Of a DNA stretch of 64,000 nucleotides, positions 35,611 through 44,766 are shown one piece after another; within the stretch, counting starts at the first letter, position 1, and each line of letters starts with the position of its first letter. A program made the position numbers and the translations under genes. A model generated the notes under the pieces. The model was not told the DNA's origin, made no database searches, and saw nothing but the letters and a program-made list of their open reading frames with translations. The stretch is from NCBI RefSeq assembly GCF_009668025.1, contig NZ_WJXZ01000014.1:1645097-1709096 (forward strand), given 5' to 3'. The stretch comes from Larkinella terrae (GTDB taxonomy: Bacteria; Bacteroidota; Bacteroidia; Cytophagales; Spirosomataceae).

Positions 35611-36423
35611 CTATATTTTCTTATACAGGATGTTTCTGTATTGAACGATAAAGGGCGGTCCGGAGTGCATTTGAAACCCGATTAGCCCTTCCGGGGTAAA
35701 GTTTTTAGAGTCTTCATCAATCGAAATACTCATCACCTGGTTATTAATGATGTGAATCATGATGGGGCCTCGGGCAATGATATGGTAGGTATTCCAGCCG
35801 TTGATATTGACCACACCGCGCAGCAGGGCCGGGTCGGCAATCTTTGCCACGGATTTGAAAGTGGGGCCTTCGGCCACGCGCGTAACCTCACCGCGTCGGG
35901 CTAAGACCACATGCCCGGTTCTGCCCCGTTCTTCATGAACGTTTCCGGTAAATAGGTTGGTGAAATCCAGGTCCGCCTGATAGCCTTTCAGAATCCATTT
36001 TCCGACTTCCGGCAGCTCTTTGCTCCGGTACTGCATGCCACTGTTTGTTCCGTTGATTTTAAAATCGAATTTCAGTTCAAAATCTTTGACGGTTCCTCCG
36101 CGCCAGATGAGGAAATTGTTTTCCTTCACCACTTTCGTGGGCGTGGTTTCGCCAATGATTATCCCGTTCTCGGCGCGCCAGAAGGTGACATCCCCATCCC
36201 AGCCATTCAGGGTCTTTCCATCAAAAATCGGAACGAATCCAAGACTGTCATCCTTGATGGTTGCCGGGAACAATCGGCCCATTCCGCCCGCACCAGGAGG
36301 TCTGGCAGCCGGATTTGCTGCGGGAGTGGTTTGCGCGTAACTGGCAGAACCGTTTAAGCATGAAGTGGTAATCAAACTTCCTAAGGCAAACCGGCGGAAG
36401 CGGTTTTTAAGGGCTTTCTTCAT
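35611..36423 (-). CDS. DUF1080 (3-keto-disaccharide hydrolase family) protein
   Basis: A 270-residue exported protein. A signal peptide (1-30, ending SYAQ) is followed by a proline/alanine-rich linker and a concanavalin-like DUF1080 domain (about 60-270) with PIFDGKTLNGWDG at its start and SGMQYRSKE and GYQADLDF inside. Members of this family have been shown to hydrolyse 3-keto-glycosides made by partner Gfo/Idh/MocA dehydrogenases. Two such dehydrogenases lie within 7 kb, in the convergent operon. The ATG at 36423 is chosen because it begins the signal peptide. Confidence 0.88.
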   Translation of the reverse strand: MKKALKNRFRRFALGSLITTSCLNGSASYAQTTPAANPAARPPGAGGMGRLFPATIKDDSLGFVPIFDGKTLNGWDGDVTFWRAENGIIIGETTPTKVVKENNFLIWRGGTVKDFELKFDFKINGTNSGMQYRSKELPEVGKWILKGYQADLDFTNLFTGNVHEERGRTGHVVLARRGEVTRVAEGPTFKSVAKIADPALLRGVVNINGWNTYHIIARGPIMIHIINNQVMSISIDEDSKNFTPEGLIGFQMHSGPPFIVQYRNILYKKI

Positions 36424-36885
36424 TTCGAATTTGTTTGAAGGCTGATTGTCAATTTTATACCAAAAGGAAACACCTTTGACCAGATACTGTGTACCCCTCC
36501 AGATATTCACTCGTCGAAATGCGATGATTGAGTGAATGCTATTTACTAAAATCGGATCAATCCTGAAACGATTGGAAGAAACGGCTCTTTACCGGCGGTT
36601 TTGTATAATTGCCGGATTACGATTGGACGCTGGAACCTTGGGCACTGACACCCGTTCATCCTTCCAGCCAGAATTAAATCCGGCATGGGCAGGTTTTCAA
36701 GTCAATTTGTTATCCTCCAATATTTTTTATTACAAATTCCGGTTTTTAACCGTTCGGGGTGCGTATCTGAAATTATTGGGTCGGAACTGGTGTATTTACT
36801 GTGAACTTAAGCGGGGAGAATCCGTCGACTTCTCCACCTGACTGGTCGGTAAAAACCGTACCGACTTTCATCTCAATAACTCCCG
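36424..36885. other. intergenic region
   Basis: 462 bases between the divergent DUF1080 and Bcr/CflA genes. It holds an 8-base inverted repeat, ATTCACTC (36505-36512) and GAGTGAAT (36530-36537). The GAGTGAAT word also occurs twice upstream of the HAD gene near 11.14-11.19 kb. A 101-codon plus frame (36536-36841) has no recognisable motif and is not called. Promoters for both genes must lie here, but I found no exact TAnnTTTG. Confidence 0.5.
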
Positions 36886-38115
36886 ATGTCCAAAAAGACG
36901 TATTTCTTTCTCATCCTGATTTTAGGCAGTTTGACGGCACTGGGGCCGTTTTCGATTGACATGTATTTGCCGGGCTTCCCCGCCATTGCCAAAGACCTCC
37001 ACACCACCGCAGCCAAAGTATCCCTTTCCCTGTCCGGTTTTTTCATCGGTATTTCCGTGGGGCAGTTGCTATACGGACCTTTGCTGGACCGGTTTGGGCG
37101 CAAAAAGCCGCTGTACATTGGGCTGATCGTCTACATTCTGGCATCGGCTGGCTGCGCTTTCACCACGAGTATCGACGGACTGATCGTCATGCGCGTAATT
37201 CAGGCCATCGGCAGTTGCGCGGCTGCTGTCGCTTCGGTAGCCATGGTGCGCGATCTATTTCCGGTGAAAGACAACGCCAAGGTGTTCTCCCTTTTACTGC
37301 TAGTCGTGGGCGCTTCACCGATGATCGCGCCCACCGTCGGGGGCTATGTGACGGCGGCTTTCGGTTGGCAAACGGTTTTTGTCATTCTGATGGCGATGGG
37401 TATGGCGATTCTGCTCGCCGTATTTTTCTGGTTGCCTGCGAGTTACAAACCCGATAAATCGATCTCGCTGAAGCCCAAACCGATTTTGCTTAATTTCTGG
37501 AGTGTCCTGCGGGAACCCCAGTTTTACACCTATGCCTTTACCAGCGCCATCGCTTTTTCCGGACTCTTTGCCTACGTCTCGGGCTCGCCGATTTTGTTTA
37601 TGGAAGTGTTTCATACCGATGAAAAAGTGTACGGCTGGATCTTCGCCTTTCTTTCTGTGGGCTTTATCGGATCCAGCCAGGTAAATACCCTTTTGCTTCG
37701 GAACTTCAGGAGCGAGCAAATCGTCAATGTGGCTTTAATTTGTCAGGTGATCGTTGCCCTGACTTTTCTGGCAGTCGCAATGAGCGGTTTGCTAACCCTC
37801 TCAATCACCATCGTTTTTCTGTTTCTGTTTCTTTGCTGCATCGGTTTTACAAACCCGAATGCCGCAGCCTTGTCGCTGGCACCATTTGCCAAAAATGCCG
37901 GTAGCGCTTCGGCCCTGATGGGCGCGCTCCAGATGGGAATGGGCACGCTGATATCCATTTTTGTAAGCCTCTTCGAAGTGCCTTCTGCCGTTCCGATGGT
38001 GTTGGGAATGGCGGGCTCGGCAACCCTGGCCCTGCTGGTTTTGGTGACCGGGCGAAGAAATATCGTTCATCAGGTGGAAGTTCAACAGGACGCCGATTCG
38101 GCCCTGATCCATTAA
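36886..38115 (+). CDS. Bcr/CflA-family multidrug efflux MFS transporter
   Basis: A 409-residue drug:proton antiporter with 12 predicted helices. Signatures of the Bcr/CflA group are GPFSIDMYLPGFP in TM1, GQLLYGPLLDRFGRKKPLY after TM2, RVIQAIGSCAAAVASVAMVRD in TM4 (motif C region) and FTNPNAAALSL in the second half. It would export drugs or metabolites across the inner membrane. It faces an AraC regulator across a 199-base gap. Confidence 0.93.
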   Translation: MSKKTYFFLILILGSLTALGPFSIDMYLPGFPAIAKDLHTTAAKVSLSLSGFFIGISVGQLLYGPLLDRFGRKKPLYIGLIVYILASAGCAFTTSIDGLIVMRVIQAIGSCAAAVASVAMVRDLFPVKDNAKVFSLLLLVVGASPMIAPTVGGYVTAAFGWQTVFVILMAMGMAILLAVFFWLPASYKPDKSISLKPKPILLNFWSVLREPQFYTYAFTSAIAFSGLFAYVSGSPILFMEVFHTDEKVYGWIFAFLSVGFIGSSQVNTLLLRNFRSEQIVNVALICQVIVALTFLAVAMSGLLTLSITIVFLFLFLCCIGFTNPNAAALSLAPFAKNAGSASALMGALQMGMGTLISIFVSLFEVPSAVPMVLGMAGSATLALLVLVTGRRNIVHQVEVQQDADSALIH

Positions 38116-38314
38116 AGCCGAATAGTCTGCTTCATGCACCTGGGCCGAATCGGCAGCTATTGGGTTTACCAAAAACCGCCTTTCATCTTTCTTAATAGAG
38201 CCTCCAAGATCGTTCAAGAGTCGATCGATGGAGACCGTAATCGAAGGTGCCGGATTGCCTGAATGGGAGTAACGGGATGAGGAGGCAGGGCGAGAATTTA
38301 GGTCGAAAACCGGT

Positions 38315-39235
38315 TTAATTAAACAACCGTCTGAATGCCAGTGGAGAAAGATTCGTTTTGGATTTAAAGAGTTTACTAAACGATTGGGAGTGCTCAAACC
38401 CTAACGCATACGCCACTTCGCTGACCGTTAACTGGGTAGTAGACAGTTTTTCTTTTGCCTTTTCAATCAGTTTTTCGTGAATATAGTGCTGGGCGTTTTG
38501 CCCGATGAGCGACCGCAGCATATCACTCAGGTAGCTGGGCGTAAGGTTCACTTGTTCAGCCAGGTAGCCAACACTTGGCAATCCCTGCAAGACCGACGGC
38601 TCATCGTTAAAATAATGCTCCAGTACCTCTTCCAGCTTCTGGAGCAGGTCGTGATTCACGGCTTTGCGGGTAATAAACTGCCGTTTGTAGAAGCGATTGG
38701 CGTAGTTCAGCATCAGCTCAATTTGAGAAATAACCACATCCTGACTGAAATCGTCGATCCGGCTGGCCAGTTCCTTTTCGATCATCTTAAAGATATCAAA
38801 AATCGTGGCCTTTTCTTCTTCGGAAAGATGCAGCGTTTCCCGGGTCGAATACGAGAAAAAACCGTATTGTTTGATGTTCCGGGCCAGGGGATACCCCAAA
38901 AGAAAATCCGGATGTATCAGCAAGGTATACTCGGAAAACGCGCCGACCTCGTTGTCGTGACTTCCAACGACCTGACCGGGGGAAGCGAAGAGCAAACCGC
39001 CTTCATCGAAATCATAATAGCTCTGACCGTACTTTATTTTGCCGTTCAGTTTGGGCTTGTAAGATATTTTGTAAAAACCCAGCACATGGTGGTGCGCAAT
39101 CCGGGTCTCATCAACCTGCGTATAGGTCCCGTTGATCAAACTGACCAGGGGATGCTGCGGCTTCAGTAAGCCAAAGGCCCGGTGCGCATCGGCCAGTGAG
39201 ACCATTTTTTTCGGACTGTTTTCAACTTTGTTCAT
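38315..39235 (-). CDS. AraC-family transcriptional regulator
   Basis: A 306-residue regulator. The N-terminal sensing domain (about 15-190) is followed by a double helix-turn-helix (about 205-306) with YLAEQVNLTPSYLSDMLRSL and VSEVAYALGFEHSQSFSKLF. The ATG at 39235 is preferred to a longer frame to 39262. It lies 90 bases after the SDR gene on the same strand, with a dyad at 39253-39285 between them, and could regulate that SDR or itself. Confidence 0.9.
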   Translation of the reverse strand: MNKVENSPKKMVSLADAHRAFGLLKPQHPLVSLINGTYTQVDETRIAHHHVLGFYKISYKPKLNGKIKYGQSYYDFDEGGLLFASPGQVVGSHDNEVGAFSEYTLLIHPDFLLGYPLARNIKQYGFFSYSTRETLHLSEEEKATIFDIFKMIEKELASRIDDFSQDVVISQIELMLNYANRFYKRQFITRKAVNHDLLQKLEEVLEHYFNDEPSVLQGLPSVGYLAEQVNLTPSYLSDMLRSLIGQNAQHYIHEKLIEKAKEKLSTTQLTVSEVAYALGFEHSQSFSKLFKSKTNLSPLAFRRLFN

Positions 39236-39252
39236 CGATCTGCAGATTAAAA

Positions 39253-39285
39253 TGACAACCAAACCTTAAAATGGTTCGGTTGTCA
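39253..39285 (-). terminator. 13-base-pair dyad after the SDR gene (terminator or operator)
   Basis: On the minus strand TGACAACCGAACC and GGTTTGGTTGTCA pair at all 13 positions with one G-U pair, around a 7-base AT loop, followed by ATTTTAAT. It is 41 bases past the SDR stop and 18 bases before the AraC start. The weak T-tract leaves open an operator role for the AraC gene. Confidence 0.6.
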
Positions 39286-39325
39286 GGGATGTTTCGTCAA
39301 CAATTTTTGCCATCGGCGGGGTTCC

Positions 39326-40207
39326 TTAATTGGATGCGCCCTGGGCCGAATTGGAAACCGCTTCCCAGGCTTCCCAGGTGGCTAACCGCTCCGCATAAGC
39401 CTGACGGACCCAGGGTAAGCACTGGCTGCCGAGGAAAAACCGGAGTGGCGGCTGTGGGGCATCGACTACCTGGAAAAGAGCGTTCGGCGTTGCCGCCGGA
39501 TCCCCGCGTTCCATTGCCCTTAAACCACCAAAAAACTGATTTTTAAAATCGGTATAAATGTCCAGGCCTTGCGCGAACTTTAAGGATTCCGGCGTTCCGA
39601 ACTCGGTGGCGTAGGCGCCCGGTTCGATGATGGTAACCTTGATACCAAACGCTTTAACTTCCTCCGCCAGACTTTCATGAATCGCTTCAAAAGCCCATTT
39701 TGAAGAAGCGTAGTACCCGATCACCGGTAAGGTGACGTGCCCGAGATTGCTGGATGTTCCCATGATATGGCCGTATCCCTGCTTTCTCAGGAGGGGCAAA
39801 GCCGCCTGAATGACGGAAACCGGGCCGATAACATTGGTTTCGTATAGGAGCCGAATGTCATCTGCGCTGGCTTCTTCAATGGTTCCAACCAGGGAATAAC
39901 CGGCATTATTCAGCACAATATCCAATCGGCCGAAGTGGGCGTGCGCTTGTTCGATGGCGGTTTTTGCCTGTTCAGGCCGGGTCACGTCAAGTTCGATCGG
40001 GAGCACGTTGGGGCCGTATTTTTCCTTCAGGTCGGCAATGCTTTCCAATTTCCGGGCAGTTGCCGCCACCTGATCACCCCGCTGCAGGGCGGCCTCGGCC
40101 CAGACGCGGCCAAAACCACGGGAAGCGCCCGTGATGAACCAGACTTTAGTCGATTTTACAGAGGTCGGCGCCGTTTGCAGGCTGCTATTTTCATTCTGAG
40201 TTTGCAT
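39326..40207 (-). CDS. short-chain dehydrogenase/reductase (SDR)
   Basis: A 293-residue classical SDR oxidoreductase. The cofactor motif is TGASRGFG (near 26), followed by NNAG near 99, the catalytic serine in GTSSNLGHV and YYASSKWAF with the Tyr-Lys pair. An N-terminal extension of about 20 polar residues precedes the Rossmann fold. An arginine after the first strand region (AATARK) suggests NADP(H). Substrate unknown; it is near other small-molecule redox genes and an AraC regulator. Confidence 0.92.
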   Translation of the reverse strand: MQTQNENSSLQTAPTSVKSTKVWFITGASRGFGRVWAEAALQRGDQVAATARKLESIADLKEKYGPNVLPIELDVTRPEQAKTAIEQAHAHFGRLDIVLNNAGYSLVGTIEEASADDIRLLYETNVIGPVSVIQAALPLLRKQGYGHIMGTSSNLGHVTLPVIGYYASSKWAFEAIHESLAEEVKAFGIKVTIIEPGAYATEFGTPESLKFAQGLDIYTDFKNQFFGGLRAMERGDPAATPNALFQVVDAPQPPLRFFLGSQCLPWVRQAYAERLATWEAWEAVSNSAQGASN

Positions 40208-40379
40208 TTTTTCCTAGACATTAAATGATGCGTCAAAGGTCAGGCAATGCAATTCGCTACCTGTAGTCAAATTGAGGGGATCTGTAGCCAAATCAAGAAA
40301 AGACCGCTATCTGGTGCGTAGGATAAATACTAGTTAGGAACTTGAAAACCGTGCCATGTCCATTTGTATGGTGAAGCGG

Positions 40380-40387
40380 TAAATTTG
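40380..40387 (+). promoter_or_regulatory. putative -7 box (TAAATTTG)
   Basis: TAAATTTG matches TAnnTTTG. A TTTG lies upstream at 40363-40366 but with only a 13-base spacer, shorter than usual. Transcription would begin near 40394, just ahead of the terminator. Confidence 0.35.
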
Positions 40388-40410
40388 TCCTTTTTCCGCC
40401 AACAGTTTTT

Positions 40411-40452
40411 GAGCTTATTGCCGGACCGGTTTCGGGCAATAGGCTCTTTTTT
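40411..40452 (+). terminator. intrinsic terminator with no upstream plus-strand gene
   Basis: A 12-base-pair stem (GAGCTTATTGCC/GGCAATAGGCTC with one G-U pair) around a 12-base loop, followed by six T. The nearest plus-strand gene upstream is 2.3 kb away, so it must end a leader of the aldo/keto reductase gene or a small RNA. Confidence 0.8.
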
Positions 40453-40630
40453 CTATAAACCCGTGATGATCAGAATTTCTCTGCCGAAATCACTTGAACA
40501 ACTTTGAGATCAGTTGGAAATAAAGCCTTGTAGGTTTCCTGAGCCATTCAGACAAGTAAATTGAGCCATAAGAGAAATCGGCCATTGGCAAAACTCCGGA
40601 ACTTTGTCGCATCAATCAACCAATTAAGCA

Positions 40631-41602
40631 ATGACAACGATTCCAAAAATAAGCCTTGGCAAAAATGGTCCGATCGTGTCCAAACTCGGTATAGGCTGCA
40701 TGCGCATGTCGTCGACCTGGGGCGGGCCGGTAAATGATGAAACCGAAAGCGTGGCAACCATTCAAATGGCGCTGGACAATGGCATCAATTTCTTGAATAC
40801 CGGGGACTTTTACGGCAGCGGTCATAACGAATTGCTGGTGGGAAAAGCCGTTAAAGGTCGGAGGGACGATGCCTTCATCAGCGTCAAGTTTGGGGCGATT
40901 TTCGACAACGGCCACTTGCTGGGCCTGGACTTGCGCCCCATTGCCATCCGGAATTTCATCAATTATTCATTGGTGCGTTTGGGGATCGATACCATCGATC
41001 TGTACCAACCGTGCCGACTCGACAACAGCGTTCCGCTGGAAGACGTGATTGGAACGGTCGCTGACCTGATAAAAGAAGGTAAGGTTCGTTACCTGGGTGT
41101 ATCCGAAATTACCGCCGGGCAACTGCGTCAAGCCAACAGCGTACACCCCATAGCCGCGCTGGAAATTGGCTATTCACTGGCCGATCGCCAGATCGAAGCC
41201 GACCTGCTTCCGACGGCCAAAGAACTTGGTATTGTGGTTGTTGCATTTGCCAATACCGCCGAAGGGCTGCTCACCGGAGAGCTGAAGGCACCGCTGCCAG
41301 CCAACGATTACCGGCATCACTTTTCGCGTTTTCAGGGGGAGAATCTGGTCAGAAATCTGGAAAAAGTCGAGTTGGTGAAACGGCTGGCTAACGAAAAAGG
41401 AATTACGCCAACCCAACTTGCCATTGCCTGGGTGAATGCGCAGGGCGACCACATTATGCCGCTGGTCAGCATGAGTCGGCGGTCGCGGTTACCGGAAAAC
41501 ATCCAGGCAATGACCATCGAATTTACGGCTGAGGAACTGGCTGTGCTGAACGCGCATTTTTCGCCGGGCGCGATCCTGGGCAGCACTTACCTGCAACGGT
41601 AA
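40631..41602 (+). CDS. aldo/keto reductase family protein
   Basis: A 323-residue (beta/alpha)8 barrel NADPH-dependent oxidoreductase. Recognisable motifs are LGIGCMRMSSTWGG, LNTGDFYGSG, ISVKFG and KVRYLGVSEI. Of the family's Asp-Tyr-Lys-His tetrad, Tyr61 and Lys86 are present, but Asp is replaced by Asn56 and His by Cys128 (DLYQPCRLD). The NTGDFYG form seems shared by a subfamily and may alter activity. It is followed by an AraC gene 39 bases downstream. Confidence 0.9.
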   Translation: MTTIPKISLGKNGPIVSKLGIGCMRMSSTWGGPVNDETESVATIQMALDNGINFLNTGDFYGSGHNELLVGKAVKGRRDDAFISVKFGAIFDNGHLLGLDLRPIAIRNFINYSLVRLGIDTIDLYQPCRLDNSVPLEDVIGTVADLIKEGKVRYLGVSEITAGQLRQANSVHPIAALEIGYSLADRQIEADLLPTAKELGIVVVAFANTAEGLLTGELKAPLPANDYRHHFSRFQGENLVRNLEKVELVKRLANEKGITPTQLAIAWVNAQGDHIMPLVSMSRRSRLPENIQAMTIEFTAEELAVLNAHFSPGAILGSTYLQR

Positions 41603-41641
41603 AATGCTGATGGGAAGCCGGATTGTTCTTAATATTGCACC

Positions 41642-42451
41642 ATGACAAATCCAACTGAAATCATCCCGGGTGTAATTTTTTACTCGTATTTGTCAACCCA
41701 GCGAAAGGAGAAAGTGGGTTTTCTGAAGCACAACACCCTGGTGATGCAGGTTTCGGGCCAGTTTACGCTGGAAACGTCTGAGCAGACCATTTCGATGGGA
41801 AAAGGGGAGATGCTGCTCATTGGCAAAAATCAACTGGGGCAGATCACCAAAACCCCTCCACCCGGAGAAAATTACGAAACGATTGTCATTTCCCTGCAGG
41901 AGGAACTGCTCCGCAAAATTGCGTTGGAGGAACAAATCGAGGTGAAGCAGAAGTACGTCGGACCCCTTAATATTTTGGTTCCCGGCGACGATTTCCTGCG
42001 GGGTTATTTTCAGTCGGTTGTGCCCTATGTCCGCAATCCGGCCGAAACGATATCGACGGAAATGGGCATTTTAAAAGTGAAGGAAGGCGTGAAACTGCTG
42101 CTGCACGCCATGCCCGAACTCAGCCCATTTTTGTTTGATTTTTCGGAGCCTTATAAGATTGATCTGGAAGAATTTATGCTCCGGAATTTTACCTACAATA
42201 TGCCGGTAGAAAAGTTTGCCCACCTCACCGGGCGAAGTCTAGCCGGTTTTAAGCGGGACTTTCAGAAAACATTTGGAACCTCGCCCCGGCACTGGCTTCA
42301 GGAGAAACGCCTGACGGAAGCGCGGCATCTGATCGAAAAAAAGAAAATGAAACCGTCGGCCATCTACCTCGATCTGGGGTTTGAGAGCCTGTCGCATTTT
42401 TCCCGTTCGTTCAAGGATCGATTCGGTAAGGCTCCCACTGAGTGGTTATAG
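41642..42451 (+). CDS. AraC-family transcriptional regulator
   Basis: A 269-residue regulator. The N-terminal cupin-like domain (about 20-110, VMQVSGQFTLETSEQTISMG) is followed by a C-terminal helix-turn-helix pair (about 175-269) with FAHLTGRSLAGFKRDFQKTF and YLDLGFESLSHFSRSFKDRF. It lies 39 bases after the aldo/keto reductase gene and probably shares its transcript, so it is the best candidate for that gene's regulator. Confidence 0.9.
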   Translation: MTNPTEIIPGVIFYSYLSTQRKEKVGFLKHNTLVMQVSGQFTLETSEQTISMGKGEMLLIGKNQLGQITKTPPPGENYETIVISLQEELLRKIALEEQIEVKQKYVGPLNILVPGDDFLRGYFQSVVPYVRNPAETISTEMGILKVKEGVKLLLHAMPELSPFLFDFSEPYKIDLEEFMLRNFTYNMPVEKFAHLTGRSLAGFKRDFQKTFGTSPRHWLQEKRLTEARHLIEKKKMKPSAIYLDLGFESLSHFSRSFKDRFGKAPTEWL

Positions 42452-42477
42452 TAAAATTATAAATTTTAGACAGCCTC

Positions 42478-43431
42478 TTACCTGGACGAAAATTTCTTGG
42501 GTTTGAGGCCGATGTGTTTTTCAAATATTCTTGAAAAATGACTCAGGTTGGTAAACCCCAGTTGATAACCTACCTCTGAAACGGACCGCTTTTCCGATTG
42601 CAGCAAACGTGCGGCTTCTTTCATTCGGAACGTCTGGTAATAGCTGAAAATGCTGGTGCCGAAGATTTGCCTGAATAACCGCTTTAGTTTGGTTGGACTC
42701 ATGTGAGCGCGCGCGGCCAGGTCACTAATAACCGGCGGTGTTTCCAGATGATCCAGCACCTGCTCTTTTAACTTGTAAATGACTTGAATATCCTGACTGT
42801 TTAAGGCGTAAAGCTGTTTCCCATCCCGCTTTTCCAATTCCATTAATAACCGGCAAATCAGTTCTTCGGCCTTCACCCGCAAAAAAAACAGCTCAAATGG
42901 TTCAGCCACCGATTCGTTCACCATTTCTTCAACAATCGGCAGTAAAGACGGAAAAACCATTTCTTCGAACAGCAGCGGCTGTGCATTTTCCAGCAGGCTT
43001 TGCAGTACCGGCGATTTTTCTGACAAGTCAAAAAGCCCCTGTAAGTAACCGGCATCCACTTCGATATTAATGACTGACGTGTTGGAATGTACCGGAATCA
43101 CGGCATGGGCGTTTATGCGGCTGGTCGCAATGAAAACGGACGGGATTTGCCTGCCATTGGGGGCCGCATCTGGTTTGGGAATCACGTTCTGAAACTTAAA
43201 AAGAATCCTTCGCTCTGCCCCGTTCACATCCGGATTTTCCACCTCCAGATCCTCCTTGAGTTTGTAATTCATGATCATCAGGCGGATATGTTCGTTGAAC
43301 ACAAATCCGGCGCAGTAACCGGAACCGTATTGTTCGGGGATTATCAACCGGCGGTTTTTCACTTCGGCACCCAGCACAGCAGCCAATCGGGTTAGGACGC
43401 CCGGAACAGTTGGCGGTTTTTTAGTTTCCAT
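42478..43431 (-). CDS. AraC-family transcriptional regulator
   Basis: A 317-residue regulator. The long N-terminal domain (about 1-215) has no obvious cupin histidines; the C-terminal double helix-turn-helix (about 220-317) has DLAARAHMSPTKLKRLFRQI and VSEVGYQLGFTNLSHFSRIF. The ATG at 43431 is chosen over a TTG one codon upstream. It is divergent from the Tet(X)-like monooxygenase gene across 94 bases containing two opposed -7 boxes, so it is the likely regulator of that gene. Confidence 0.9.
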   Translation of the reverse strand: METKKPPTVPGVLTRLAAVLGAEVKNRRLIIPEQYGSGYCAGFVFNEHIRLMIMNYKLKEDLEVENPDVNGAERRILFKFQNVIPKPDAAPNGRQIPSVFIATSRINAHAVIPVHSNTSVINIEVDAGYLQGLFDLSEKSPVLQSLLENAQPLLFEEMVFPSLLPIVEEMVNESVAEPFELFFLRVKAEELICRLLMELEKRDGKQLYALNSQDIQVIYKLKEQVLDHLETPPVISDLAARAHMSPTKLKRLFRQIFGTSIFSYYQTFRMKEAARLLQSEKRSVSEVGYQLGFTNLSHFSRIFEKHIGLKPKKFSSR

Positions 43432-43459
43432 CAAAAGTCTTTTACGACTAGTTTTGCGT

Positions 43460-44656
<1,197 letters not shown>

Positions 44657-44766
44657 GCAACAGAGCAGTTTTCCCGCATTTCCGTCCTTGCAAGGCAAAT
44701 AAAAAGAATTACTTCCGTCGACTTAACGCATTTAACCGGAAACCTTCAACGGTTTTATCAAGGCAT

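Larger units (their letters stand above)
40208..40630. other. intergenic region with a stand-alone promoter-terminator pair
   Basis: 423 bases between the divergent SDR and aldo/keto reductase genes. It has no convincing protein-coding frame. It holds a direct repeat CTGTAGtCAAAT/CTGTAGcCAAAT near 40259-40287, a -7-like box at 40380-40387 and a strong plus-strand terminator at 40411-40452. Confidence 0.6.

Noticed and set aside
36536-36841. A 101-codon plus-strand frame before the Bcr/CflA gene
   Set aside because: No recognisable feature, and the sequence looks intergenic with an inverted repeat at its start.
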